DNA of 64,000 nt from Omphalotus guepiniiformis (Eukaryota > Basidiomycota > Agaricomycetes > Agaricales > Omphalotaceae): NCBI GenBank assembly GCA_028554645.1, contig JAQOOI010000069.1:558001-622000 (forward strand). The letters are read 5' to 3'. The notes under the pieces were generated by a model. That model was not told the DNA's origin. It saw only the letters and a list, made by a program, of their open reading frames with translations, and searched no databases. Numbering within the stretch: the stretch's first letter is position 1; each line of letters starts with the position of its first letter. Below, piece by piece: positions 12,850-25,216 of the stretch. The position numbers and the translations under genes were made by a program.

Positions 12850-15580
12850 TGCTCATCGGTCATGTGAGAGTAATAGTTGTTTTTCAATGTAACATTTACT
12901 GTAGATCTATACTTGCCGACGCAGCATTTCATTGTCAGTCATTGCGTATCTCAGATTTCGCAATCATGTTCTGTCCGAAGAATCATGAAACCTAGGTAGG
13001 ATGTGTTTTTTTGAAAGAACTCAATCTTCACGTTCTATGTGTGGACCAATCTGCGTATATCTCAATTGAGATTTCTGGTGGCGAGACGCGTCCCGAACGC
13101 CCCGACGCGCGTGTCATATCATGTGACCGTGACATGAGCAGAAAATTTTCGCCATTAACCTCAGACTAACAGGACTTCAACCAAAGTTAGCTTCAACGGT
13201 CATTACGACTACGGCGGCATACGACGCAGACTCGTGAGTTGCTTGCAATCTGATAAACGTGAATACTCAAAACTTGAATAGATTGGTCGAAACCTGCACC
13301 AGAAAGATGTAAAAGGAGTTTTGTGATCAAAAATCCACACCGCAAGAGTCAAAGCTATCGCCAAACACAATTCGGAAGAAGATAAGCTTTTTTCCGAAGT
13401 ATAACGACAACGACTAGGCTCGGCATGTGGAGCTTTTCTCTAAAAATTTCTCCACCTCGATCGCCTCACGAAGCGGAAGGAGTCGCTATCGATTTTTCTA
13501 AACCCCAAGCTCACCTCAAGGGACAGATTCACTCGTACCGCAACCTTCTCTTTTGCCCAATGCCCTAGTGGAAAAGTCTTGCGGCTTGACCTTTTAGGAG
13601 GATTTAATGCTTAGACCTCGATCGTACGCAATTCGCTAACACCTGGTTCTCAAGATTGGCTGAGAGTTTTGGCGTTTCCCAGGAGGCAGCACGGCTAGAA
13701 GGCCTCCGAGATGGCGCGCATCTTGACTAAAAATTTCTTGGGATGCAAGAGTGGAAACAGACGCAACTTTTTCGTGTCCCCGGATCGTGCAAACACGCAA
13801 TGAAGCCGAGCCTCTCCTTTGGACCCTTAATCGTCCCCCCCAGCACTTTCGCGCATGATTTGAGCGATGGCTACGCTCCGAATAACAGAACTTCAAGTGG
13901 AACTTCAACTGCAATATTTGGCAAAGTCTTCGGTGCTTTTCGCGGCTTTCCTCATGCTGTCTGTTCCGTCCGCGTGTCTGCTTAGCGGGAGCGGGAAGAA
14001 TTACCTTCTGATCCGTCTAAAAGGCGTACCTGACAGAGGGGATGCAGCAAAAGGCAACTGCATCAACAACTTTGACGATACAGGAGCTGACAGGCTGAAC
14101 GTGTTCAATTCTCCGCGCGTCTACATTTTTGCGTGGGTCCAACGCCTTTTTCTTGATACATGACCCCACTTGCTGATGGGTCAACTTAGCTGGGCAGATT
14201 GTATCGGAAGACTCTCAATTGTGGTCAAGCAAAGCGAATGAAGTTCGGGGGCCAGAAAAATTAGTGTTGACATATGGAGTCATGGTGAGTTCTCTGTCAA
14301 GGGCTCAGGTTTTAGCGTGTCTTTAACCCCGTACAAAAAAGGGTGTACCTGCTAGGGTGCGAAGCTTTTCCAGGGGCAAAGTTACAAATTGAACATGGTC
14401 ACCGCAAGCACAAACCGCAGATCTCACTAAAGTCATTTTGGGTGATTGAGGCCCTTACCACGGCCATGTCGGCCATCATTGAGGTGAGTTCATTGTCGTC
14501 ATATTGCTTCGTCGTTTTCATGAGTTCGCGATGCAGAGCCTCTTCTTCATCTCATTCCAGGGTTCATCTGACCGCTGCATAACATAACTTGTGCTCTTTT
14601 GGGATAGTCAAATGTCATGCATGGCTTGGAAGAGACGAGAAGGCGTACACGGTTGAATCAAATTAAATCATCGACGAACATTAATGAAATGTTTCTTACT
14701 GGCCTATTGATGCTACCGAGGGAGCGAGGGAGCACTTTACTGTGAATGGAATTCGTCTAGCTATAAAAAATATGCCAAGAAGCAAAGCACGAACAGAGTT
14801 TCCTACACCCTCTGCTTGTTCATGTGCTAAATGCTATGAAATCTTGGACTAATAGGCTTCGAACTGCACCCTCTTCGCAGCGCTTTGGAGTAGGGTCAGT
14901 CTCAGTTTCCCCGCCGACGCATTTGATTTTCTGTACTCAAGCGCAGAACACTTTCTCAAGCTCTCCGCTCCCTGAACGTGTGTATGTATATTCTATATTC
15001 GGTTCTTGCGAATCGCTCGATGATAAGTTACTCCTGGGCGCGGCGGTATGTCGAACGTTTGACCCTCATGCTGTTTTCTTGCGGCCTGCCGAGCTCCAAG
15101 CCAGCTTGCACAGCTTACCCTCTATTGTTTGAACCCGTTAAGCATATTGATCGTCCTTCAGGATAGTTCAGGATCCGCTATTTATACAACCCTCTACTCT
15201 CTCTTTTCTCAGATTGAAGGACTTCCCCAGGGACTCCTTCCTCAGATCTCTTTAGTGAATGGAAATGCGGCGAAGGCAAGAGAATGAAGTCAGAAAGCTT
15301 CGATTCATATTCTCCGACTTTTAATTAGATGTAAGCACTACTTCAGAGGGTGCTGAAGCGCGCGCTGAAGCTTGAGCTTGAAACCGAGTGCTGGTACTGA
15401 AGTCCGAGATCTTGAAATTCAAATTCAAGAGCGAAATTCATCGACATTCTAATGCATTGCATATGATTTGCTGGACTACCGTCGGAAGTAGCGCCGGCAA
15501 AATATCCTTCCGGCAGGCAACTGTGCAGTTGTGGCATGCGAATTTTCTTGCAGTTCTTCATTTCTTCTCTGTCTCTCCCA
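12850..15580. other. 2.7 kb intergenic region
   Basis: No gene is supported. Several frames of 70-100 codons occur but none shows a motif, a splice pattern or sustained codon bias. A TATAAAA-like element near 14762 has no convincing gene behind it. Confidence 0.4.
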
Positions 15581-17257
15581 ATGACTCAAATCTATGAGCT
15601 TTCTACGGATAGTATAGACCCAAATGCCCATTCGGACTCGAAAATTCTGAAAATTCTTGCTGGGCGATTGTTTGACCCACAAACACTGGAATTTCACTCC
15701 GCTCAGGCTATCACTGTCGCCCAAAGCTCCGGCCTGATATTGAACGTTGAGCCCATCAGCCTCGAAGATATCCGAGCTCTCGAGCAGGGGTCCGCTGCAG
15801 AACAGAATCGTATAATTGATTTGAGGCATCTAACCGTTTTGCCAGGCTTCGTTGACGTCCATGTACACTGTAAGTTAACCTTGATACCTTTTTGAATGAT
15901 ACCGACACTCTAATAACAGTCTTCCTTCACTCATATGCCGAAACATCTTGGAATGATCAAACTACTAAAGAAAGCCTTATAGAGCGGACAGTTCGGGCCA
16001 CCGTTCACGCTAGGAAGACTTTGATGGCGGGCTTTACAACTGTGAGGTAGTGACATTTTCAGCCTCTCTGTATTTGTTGGGTCATTGATTCTTAGGGACT
16101 TGGGTACGGAAGGAGCTGACGATGCAGACCTAGTGCTGAGGAAATGTCTATCGGGTCCAAATGCTCTCATCCCCGGTCCGAGATATTTCTGTGCGAATCG
16201 AGCGATTGTGTCCACCGGTAGTTATGGTGGGTACGACTAATGACGGTTTTGCATGACCAGTGATGGAAAGTTTACTACAGGTCCGAAAAGTTCTCTCCGA
16301 CTGAATGAAGAAGGTGTTGAGGGTGTCACAGGTGCGGAAGTAGCGGACGGTGTTGACGGTTGCATTCAGGCAACTAGGCGCCAGATTGGTGCTGGAGCTG
16401 ACTGGATTAAGGTAGATATCTATCATAGTTCAAGTGAGGTTTAACCTCAATGCTTGCTTGCCTAGATCAACGCCGGAAGGTAACGCGATATCTGTATCAA
16501 CTTCGGGACTCATTCACCACCTCGTCTAGACTATCGAGTCAGATCCCGTATGTTGGATGTCTCTTCCCGTGTCGCGGCTCAGGCTATACGGACTTTCAAC
16601 ACTAACGAGCTATCTGCAATGATTGAAACCGCTCACAATTGTGGAGTCAAAGTTGCCGCGCATGCATCGTCTTACACTGCCATCCGTAATCTGTTGACCT
16701 TGGGTGTTGATACAATTGAGCACGGTGTAGACAACATACCTCACGACGACGATCTACTCCAGCTACTTGCAACGTCTAATACCATTTGGGTCCCTACTCT
16801 CGCCGTTTATTATAAACTAAAGGAGTTCGCTTCGGGCAAGGATGCTGGCCTCAACGCCAGGTGGGACAATGCATGTAGCATGTTCAAGAAGGCCATAGAA
16901 TCAGGTATGGACAATATCGCCTGCGGTGGGGATACGGGCGCTTTCTCGCACGGGGAAAACACCTTGGAGATGAAATTGATGGTCGGGCTCGGTGCAGACT
17001 GGAGGAAAGTGTTGAAGTGGGCTACACTTGGAGGGTGGGAGTGTATACGACCAGTTGATTGGGAGAAGGCAGTGAAGACGGGTGCTGCTGGTGACAACGA
17101 CGTTAGGTTTGGTTGCGCTGAGGCCGGATGGGCGGCTGATTTAATTGGTGTTGAGGGAGATCTTGAAAAGGATTTTGAAGGCACAGTTGATCGGGTCCAG
17201 TTTGTTATGAAGAGAGGCAAGGTGTATAAACGAGACGGGAAAGAAATACCTGTGTAG
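15581..17257 (+). CDS. Metal-dependent amidohydrolase (imidazolonepropionase/prolidase-like)
   Basis: The start at 15581 (MTQIYELSTDSIDPNAHSDS) gives a complete protein of about 470 residues; an in-frame ATG 45 bases upstream is a less likely start. Metal-site signatures of the amidohydrolase superfamily appear in order: LPGFVDVHVH (HxH), GADWIKV (candidate carboxylated Lys), KVAAHASS, DTIEHGVDN, and IACGGDTGAFSHGE (catalytic Asp). Introns split the protein after VDVHVH, after GFTTVRD, after STGSYG and after the WIKV segment. The family hydrolyses amide or related C-N bonds in dipeptides, imidazolones and some mycotoxins. The substrate cannot be read here. There is no signal peptide from the chosen start, so it should be cytosolic. 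No key residue is missing. Confidence 0.85.
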
Positions 17258-18866
17258 CGCTAGCATTCATTGTATTTCGAAGTATAGCTTTGAAAAAATT
17301 TATTTTCACCATTTGCGTCTAAGCTCATGTCGACTAGTCGGGTACTGTTTTTCTATACTCTCACGGTTGCTTAACACAACAATCAACGACCTGTATCCGA
17401 GCTTTGTCTATTTCAAGCAGCTGCTTTACACAAATCTCAGTTTTGACGAAACGAAACGAAATCTAAGAATCGAAAACTTGGCCGACACTGCGATGTGGAA
17501 AACAACTCGCGCCAGTGGAAGGCGAAGCTTGGACCGCCTTCTCGGAGTTTAACGTGCAACGTTCAGCTTCTTCTGTCTTGGATTTCGGCCGATGCTGAAC
17601 TCAAAGCTTGTCCTTGGGTGCTAGAGCCTAAGAAAATGTAGAGATCCATCGTTGTTTTACTTGCAGTCACTGCGAGTGACTGGTAACTCTGGTGAGAGTA
17701 TGATCATTCGAACGCTACAGATTTCTGACGTACCTCAAGGTCTGTCCATCAATGTACGAGCGGTGTTAACAGCCAAGTGACAAATCTACTCAGTCGAAAA
17801 TGGCTGCTTCAGTTGAGAAATTGTTTTTTCCAAGCTTCGATGAAGATCAGACTCTTTGAGAGATACACGAGATATCAGTGTATCACATCTATCCCGAATG
17901 CCGCTTTAACGAGCGCTGCACTATGTAATCCCTTCATACCAAATCCCGCGGGATTCACATGGACTACTCTCAGAAACTCCATCTGTCAGTCAGCGCGTTA
18001 AAGAGGATAGCAGAGTGTAACTCTGTTGCGATTGTCGGCTTACGTCAGTAACATATCTGGCTGCTTTTCGCAGCTCAGGCTCCCCTTCTCTCCCGCGGAA
18101 GACATATGGCAGTATCAAGGTATCATGATTCTTGCTTAGTATGTTGAGATGAGTACCAAATTCAATTAATCAATTCGCAGGTCGTTCAGGACGTTCTCTT
18201 CGTTGCCAGAGAAGATTGGTCGGCATCATAACAATAGCCTACCAATCTCTTCGCGAAACCGCCTCCCCCACCATTTACAGGTATGATGTTCCCGTAATCC
18301 GTCGAATATAAGTGACCCCTATTCGTAGACACTTTCGGTTGATTAAGTGCGGTAGATGTGCGGTAAAGGTCCTATGAGACTCACCAAGGCAACTGCACAG
18401 TGTGTCGCGCAAGTGACTCATTATTATCCTTGCAAGTTGTGTTCTCATAGCATCTAATAGTATACGCTAACCCGCCTCGGGATCCAGTGACAGAATACAC
18501 ACAGGATGACGAACATGTCATCAAGCCTGCGAATGTAAATTGACTCGAAAAACCGCTTATGGTACGCAAATTAATACGCTGGCTGCATTTGTACTACTTA
18601 CCTTACTCCAGATGTTGAATTTAGGTAGACAGCGAGCGCCAGAAGCTACACTGCGCAGTTCTCGAGCTGGAAAAACAATGACTACCAGATGCAGCAACTC
18701 TCTTGTGGATGACTTTCTTCAATTCCGTCAGACTATCCGTCCTGTGTTTGAGTGGCGTCGTCCAAAGAAAGTTGAAAAGTATAAAGAAACTGAGCACAGG
18801 ACAGAAATTGTCATCCAAATACCTACTTCCGCCCTTCCTTTCATTGTGCCATTCTTTGCTGCTAAC
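17258..18866. other. Intergenic region upstream of laccase 1
   Basis: No coding exon is supported. The last 90 bases hold the laccase 1 core promoter. Sequence further upstream shows no repeat array, tRNA or recognisable gene fragment. Confidence 0.4.
18780..18786 (+). promoter_or_regulatory. TATA box of laccase 1
   Basis: TATAAAG lies 81 bases upstream of the ATG at 18867, almost the same spacing as in laccase 2 (69 bases), as expected for duplicated promoters. Confidence 0.5.
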
Positions 18867-21141
18867 ATGACGCGTCTTTCACTCTCTTCACTGTTCTTTG
18901 TGATACAATTCACAGCTATCGTTCACGCGGTCGAAGTTATCACCAATTCCGGCGACCTTTACATAGTAAACAAAGTACTCGGGCCAGATGGATTCGAACG
19001 CGAGTGAGTTCATCATCAGACAGACGTCAATTCATCATTGAGAATCACAACAGTACAGTCATCCCTGGTGCAACAGCGGATTCTGCGAGCATGCCTGGGC
19101 CTCTCATTAGGGGTAACAAGGTCGTTACCTTCGCTTGAAAACAGATGTGCGCCAGACTCAATGTTGAGCAATTTTAGGGGGACAGATTCAGTATCAATGT
19201 CATCGATGCTTTGCATGATTCGACGATGAATCAGACTACGAGTATCGTGAGTCCACCATTCGACAGCTCATCATACACATAGGCTGATCCCAAAATTTCC
19301 ATAGCATTGGCATGGGATTTTTCAAGAGCATACTAATTGGGCTGACGGGACAGATTTCGTAACCCAATGCCCTATTGCTCCGAATAATTCCTTCTTGTAT
19401 GACTTCACAATCCCTGATCAGGCTGGGACATTTTGGTATCATTCTCACGAAGCGGTCCAGTACTGCGATGGCTTGCGTGGCCCCTTGGTCGTCTATGATC
19501 CGCAAGACCCTTTAGCTTACCTGTATGATGTTGACGATGGTCTGTCTCTTCTGTAAAGTGGTAGGAATCTTAAACTGATCATTATACAGAGACCACTATC
19601 ATCACAATCTCCGACTGGTAAGCGCTTTCCTTACCTATTTCTTTATAGTGCTAAAATCGCCACTGGTACCATCTGACAGGACTAGAAGTACTCGCGTTCC
19701 AAATCGCGACCCAAACTGGCGCCTTGTCCAACGCTACGCTGATCAATGGTCTAGGGCGAAACCCTCAAAATGTGCGTATATCTTTCTTCATGCAGACGCT
19801 CCTGTTAAATTGTGAGAGTGTACAGTCCACTGCACCGCTTGCTGTCATCAATGTGGAGCAGGGAAAGCGTTATCGATTCCGCCTGATTTCAATGGCTTGC
19901 GATCCAAGCTATCAGTTTTCGATTGACGGCCATAACCTGACCGTAATCGAGGCCGATGGTATTAGCACAGAACCTGTTACAGTCAACTCTATCACAATCT
20001 ATGCTGCGCAGAGGTATTCGTTCGTTCTCAATGCGACCCAGCCCGTAAACAATTATTGGGTGCGAGCACTTCCGAACCCACAAATTGCAAATGCGCCAGC
20101 AGGGCCTTTCACGAACGGAATCAACTCTGCTATTCTTCGGTACCAAGGTGACCATCATAAACCATCCGACACCTGACTGTTACTGATACAAAGTTTCTAC
20201 AGGTGCAGCGGCAGAAGAACCGACTACTTCGCAGGCGCCCCAGTCGGTTAACCTCACGGAATCCCTGCTTCATCCTCTTCAGAACCCGGGTGCTCCAGGG
20301 CAACCTTTCCACGGCGGTGCTGACATGGTCATCAATTTCACCTTGGGATTCGATAATCAGACTGCGCAATTCCTCGTCAATAACACTCCTTTTGTCGCTC
20401 CTACTGTTCCAGTCTTGCTCCAGATCCTCAGTGGAACACAGAACGCACAGGATTTGCTCCCTGCTGGTAGCGTGTACTCGTTACCCAAGAACAAGACAAT
20501 AGAGATCAACTTCAGTAACGGGAACGCTGTTGGGGGACCCCATCCATTTCATTTGCACGGGGTATGGAATTAATTACGTCCTATCTGTTTTCTTTGTTTC
20601 ACTAACATGTCATATCTAGCACGCTTTTGATGTCGTCAAAAGCTTTGACAGTGACACTTTCAACTTTGTGAACCCTGTGCGTGTAGCAAATCTTCACACA
20701 GATTTATGAAATATTGACGGTGAATTAAATGCTTTCTAGGTTCGTCGAGACACCACGCCAGTGGCTAACGGGAGCTTGACCACGATTCGATTCACCACGG
20801 ACAATCCGGGTCCATGGTTCCTGCATTGGTGAGTGCATGTATCTCATCACGAAACAGTCGTCCGCCAACAAGAATTTGTGTAGTCATGTCGATTTTCATC
20901 TTGCATCGTGAGTTCTCCCTTTCAATCAGCCGTCATCAACAACTCACAGGAATGTATTTACGCCACAGAGGGCTTGCAGTTGTGATGGCTGAAGATCTTC
21001 CGGACATCCAGGCTGCTAACCCGGTTCCAGGTGGGGTTCAATTAGCGATTGATATTGTGCACGACTGATGCCTAATTACTTCCAGCCGACTGGGACAAAC
21101 TCTGTCCTGAATACAATGCTCTTACTCCTTCCCAGCTTTGA
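18867..21141 (+). CDS. Laccase 1 (secreted multicopper oxidase) with one GT-TG intron
   Basis: The start at 18867 gives a signal peptide ([20 protein letters not shown], then A). The mature protein has all four laccase copper signatures: [40 protein letters not shown] and [14 protein letters not shown]. The residue ten after the T1 cysteine is Leu. The C-terminus ends [18 protein letters not shown], the usual fungal laccase end. It oxidises phenols while reducing oxygen to water, outside the cell. About twelve short introns are needed. One of them, 19618-19665, starts GTAAGC but its only frame-preserving end is TG: the exons must join as SDW then [11 protein letters not shown]. The two AG candidates nearby give a stop or the wrong frame. 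Either TG is used, or this copy is damaged. It lies in tandem with laccase 2 and shares its intron positions. Confidence 0.85.
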
Positions 21142-22404
21142 GGATGCACAGCATAGTCTTTCGCGTTTTTCGGACATATTCCTTTTGGACTCTGCCTTGC
21201 TTTTCACAGTGTGTCTAGCAGCTCCATATCAGTTTTGCACTCTTATTTCTGCACATACGATCAAATCTCAACTCTCTGTTTCCAGTTAATTTATAGAACC
21301 CTAACTATTGACTTTTGATTCTGTAATATTGTGGACAATATCATTTGATTTTTTTCTTTACTGTGCCTCCTTATGCACCCGAGAAGTCGATATACATTTG
21401 GCAGCTCCGAGAGAACTGTTACTTTTAGGCGTTCATGAATAGGTCAAACCCTGAGCTCATACTGTCAAGCAAATGGGTTTTTGACTTGTCCCCCTGAAAA
21501 CTGGATCAATGGCCCACATAAAGCCGATTCTAGATATGTCTTACCATTGCTTCATTGAATCACCTAACCAAAGATATTGGTGCCTGTTACGAAAATCAAG
21601 GCCCCAAATCTTCCCCGAGAGCTCAGAGGTACTTGGCGCGAGGAAGCGCTGAACATTGAATATTCACACGCTCTCGGTCTGCGCGTCAATGAGGCTGCTT
21701 CAACTCCCAAGCTTGAATACCACCATCTCATCCTCATATTAGGTCTTCATCGTTCAATACTTTGACAGCGGCGATGACTCTCAACGTGGCATGTGTGTAT
21801 AGGCAAGTCCTTCGTGCGTATCTATTGCCAAACTCAAAACCTCAAGCAATGATTTTTAGTGAGTCATATGCGAGCTACATGGGGCAATTACACGACGAGG
21901 ATACTAGTTTGCTATAACGCTGATCCGGCTCGAAGTACATCTTCGTTTGTGGCTGTTAAACGTGAAGGTCACCCTTCAACGCTTTGACGTGCCAGCATAT
22001 CTTCAATGAACGCCTGAATGGGACCTGTACTGGTTGTACTGGTACAATGTGGACATGATTACTCCACTGCAGCCTGTGAATCACTGTTTAACTCTTTGAG
22101 TAGGCTTGGGCATGATGGCATTTTGTAGGTCTGAGCTTTTACGAGTTGATGTATTAAACCATCTGACCTCTTATGCTCATAGACGGTGAATATAGACCGG
22201 CGCTCATGAGACTCGAAACGAGTTACAGCTACCATCACACTGCATCGCAAGTAATGACAGCCTGCAATACAGCAATTGCAGTTATGGCGGATGTTGTAAC
22301 CCGACGTCGGCGAGCGGGTTAACTTCCCTTCCCGTTGTCGCGAATAGGGAGTTGAACACAATGTAAGATTCTTATCTCGTATACCTGTGCTACACGGCTC
22401 ATGC

Positions 22405-22505
22405 CTTTCTTGACGTATCAGTGACTCCCAGTGTTGAAGAATGCCTATGAAATGATCGCCTACACTCTTTCTTGACGTATCAGTAACTCCCAGCGTTGAA
22501 GGATG
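22405..22505. repeat. 39-base direct repeat, two copies 62 bases apart, with TGACGTATCAG core
   Basis: Copies are at 22405-22443 and 22467-22505 and differ at three positions. Each contains CTTGACGTATCAG and then ACTCCCAG. The repeat lies 420-520 bases upstream of the laccase 2 ATG. TGACGT is the core bound by bZIP proteins of the CRE/ATF type, so a duplicated enhancer element is possible, by inference. Confidence 0.6.
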
Positions 22506-22848
22506 AAGTACTCCACCCATGCTCTTTTGAAAGAGATGCCCTCTACGGATGCAAGATAGATGCATTGCCATCCTTATCGTACGCCCCAACACTCCGATTT
22601 CAAGGGTGAAACTCAATCGACTCGTGACTCCGTCTACAACTTTTGTTAGTATTATTTCCATTCGACAGTGCGCCGGACACCAATTAATTACACGAACTAG
22701 GCCCGCCGCGATACAATATCTCACCGATTCGACTCTACCCTGCCATGGACATTAACACAGGCTTTGACTGGCATCGGTAAAGTCTGACTTTTGCACCTTT
22801 CTTGGTGCCTAACTGCTCACTTAATGACTTCACAGCAAAGTGAAGACC

Positions 22849-22855
22849 TATAAAA
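22849..22855 (+). promoter_or_regulatory. TATA box of laccase 2
   Basis: TATAAAA lies 69 bases upstream of the laccase 2 start codon. Confidence 0.6.
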
Positions 22856-22923
22856 CCTTGAGTGAGTAAGAGATATTTCTTCAGTGGGCCTCCTCTGGTC
22901 AATTATTTCCTGTTCTCTAATTA

Positions 22924-25216
22924 TGCGTCTCTCTTTTGTTTCTCTTGCTCTTGCTCTCCACTTGACCTATGTTGCCTACGGCGTTGAAGTCATTTTCAGG
23001 TCTGGGAATCTTCAAATCGTCAATAAGCAACTTTCGCCCGACGGCTTCAAAAGAAGGTATGTCAATCTACCAAATATGCCTCCACTATCTGTTATTAAAG
23101 CCTCTGCCCACGTAGCACGGTCGTCGCCGGAGCAAGTGCTGCCACTGCGAACTTCCCTGGGCCTCTGATTCAGGGTTATAAGGTAGAGTACATTCAAATG
23201 ATTTCAGTTCTAACCAACCCTAAGTGGTGTTTCAGGGGGACATATTCAACCTCAATGTCGTTGATTCTCTGAACGATCCTACTATGAACCAGACTACCAG
23301 TATCGTGAGTATAGTGATGCTTAACAAGCAGTCTCATATTAAATTTACCCTTTTAGCATTGGCACGGGCTCTTCCAAGAACACACTAATTGGGCGGACGG
23401 TGCAAGCATGGTGACGCAATGCCCTATCGCTCCAGGTCACTCGTTCCTGTACAGCTTTCCTGTCCCTGATCAAGCTGGAACCTTTTGGTATCACTCTCAC
23501 TTGGGTGCTCAATATTGCGACGGTTTGCGAGGACCTTTTGTTGTCTACGATCCATTTGATCCTCTAGCTTATTTGTACGATATTGACGACGGTAAGCAGG
23601 ATCAAACTGCTCCAGACTTCTCTTGTAGTCTAACAATTCCGCGTAGAAAACACTGTTATTACTCTTGCAGACTGGTACGTTTAATCATTTACTATAGGAT
23701 GTTCTCGTGGCTTATGCTGTTACAACCTGCAGGTATCACCCCACGAGCTTGCAGATTCTCGCCTCGTCCGCTCCCCCGGCATCTAATGCCACACTCATCA
23801 ATGGCAAGGGTCGCTATCCTGAAAATGTGACTGCACTTTTGCTTTCATATGCCCAGTCAGCTGACTGACATTGATCTTCCTTAATTCGTAGCCAACCGCC
23901 CCTCTCGCTGTCATAAATGTCCAACACGGAAAGCGTTACCGATTCCGCTTGATATCAATGTCCTGCGATCCTGCCTACACCTTCTCCATTGACGGTCACA
24001 ACTTGACGATTATTGAAACGGATGGTATCCCCACCAAACCGGTTACTGTCAACTCCATCCCGGTATTCGCTGCTCAAAGATACTCCTTCGTCCTCAATGC
24101 GAATCAACCGGTCCGAAATTACTGGATGCGCGCTCTACCTTCTGTTCAACTGGTGAATGCGCAAGGATCCTTCACTGGAGGTATCAACTCTGCCATTCTT
24201 CGCTATAGCGGTAAGTGAAATCTCGGGCCCTGACTAGTCTTAAATATTGATGTGATGGATATCAAAATAGGCGCTCCAAATGCTGACCCAACTACTTCTC
24301 AACAAACCGACACTGTTAGCGCGACGGAAGATCTGCTCCATCCCCTCGTGAACCCCGGTGCCCCAGGGAAGCCATTCCCGGGAGGCGCGGATAAAGTCAT
24401 CAACATGACTTTGGGATTCATTCCTGGCGCTCCGCCGCTGTTCACGGTCAACGACACTCCGTTTGAATCCCCAAGTGTCCCGGTACTGCTTCAAATCCTG
24501 AGCGGCGCTCAAGCAGCTCAGAATCTGCTTCCGGCGGGCAGTGTCTACTCTCTACCGAAGAACAAGGTTATCGAAATCAACTTTTTCGGCGGAACGGCTG
24601 TGGGCGGACCTCATCCTTTCCATCTGCATGGGGTACGCAATGTCAAATTTTATACATGCGGTCTGTAATCTCATGCTCTGTGCACTTAGCATGCGTTCGA
24701 CGTCATTAAGAGCGCGGGCAATCCTGCTTATAACTTCAAGGATCCTGTAAGCATTCATTGCCTTGTTTCACACGTAGAATGCCCCTATTCACCATGGAAT
24801 CTACAGGTTCGGCGCGACGTAACCGCCGTTGCTCAAGGCGATCAAACTACAATCCGGTTTGTCACCGATAATTCTGGCCCCTGGTTCCTTCACTGGTAAG
24901 AATCCAATCATCCCGCAATACTTGGCAATGTTTTACTGAGACGTTAAATATTTCCAGCCACATTGACTGGCACCTGGCCGCGTAAGTGCACCTTATATTC
25001 ATATAGTGTCGTAAAGTGAAACAAACAATTCTGTTACAGAGGTCTTGCTGTCGTGATGGCAGAGGATGTACCTGATGTCAAGTTCGAGAACCCAGTTCCT
25101 GGTGTGTACTTTATGTTTTCAGTTAGACGGCACGCCACGAATACTGATTTCTCCATCCTGCTGACTGGAATAAGCTCTGCCCTATCTACAACGCCCTCAA
25201 ACCCTCTCAGCTCTGA
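22924..25216 (+). CDS. Laccase 2 (secreted multicopper oxidase) with one GT-TG intron
   Basis: The start at 22924 gives a signal peptide ([20 protein letters not shown]). Copper signatures are [40 protein letters not shown] and [14 protein letters not shown], all intact; the residue ten after the T1 cysteine is Leu. It is an extracellular phenol oxidase like laccase 1. Introns fall at the same positions as in laccase 1, and the DW|YH intron, broken-looking there, ends in a normal CAG here. The final intron (25102-25160) starts GTGTGT and must end in TG to give the conserved C-terminus [18 protein letters not shown] and the stop at 25214. The nearest AG (25131) instead gives an unrelated tail of about 60 residues. 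Either TG is a real 3' splice site or this copy has a changed C-terminus. Confidence 0.87.

Larger units (their letters stand above)
21142..22923. other. Spacer between the two laccases
   Basis: This is the 3' flank of laccase 1 and promoter of laccase 2. A minus-strand frame of 221 codons (22724-22059) runs across it but has no motif and spans a direct repeat, so it is not called. A 39-base direct repeat lies at 22405-22505 and a TATA box at 22849. Confidence 0.5.

Noticed and set aside
22059..22724. Minus-strand open frame of 221 codons between the laccases
   Set aside because: No domain, no introns, atypical composition, and it spans a direct repeat in the laccase 2 promoter. Probably chance.
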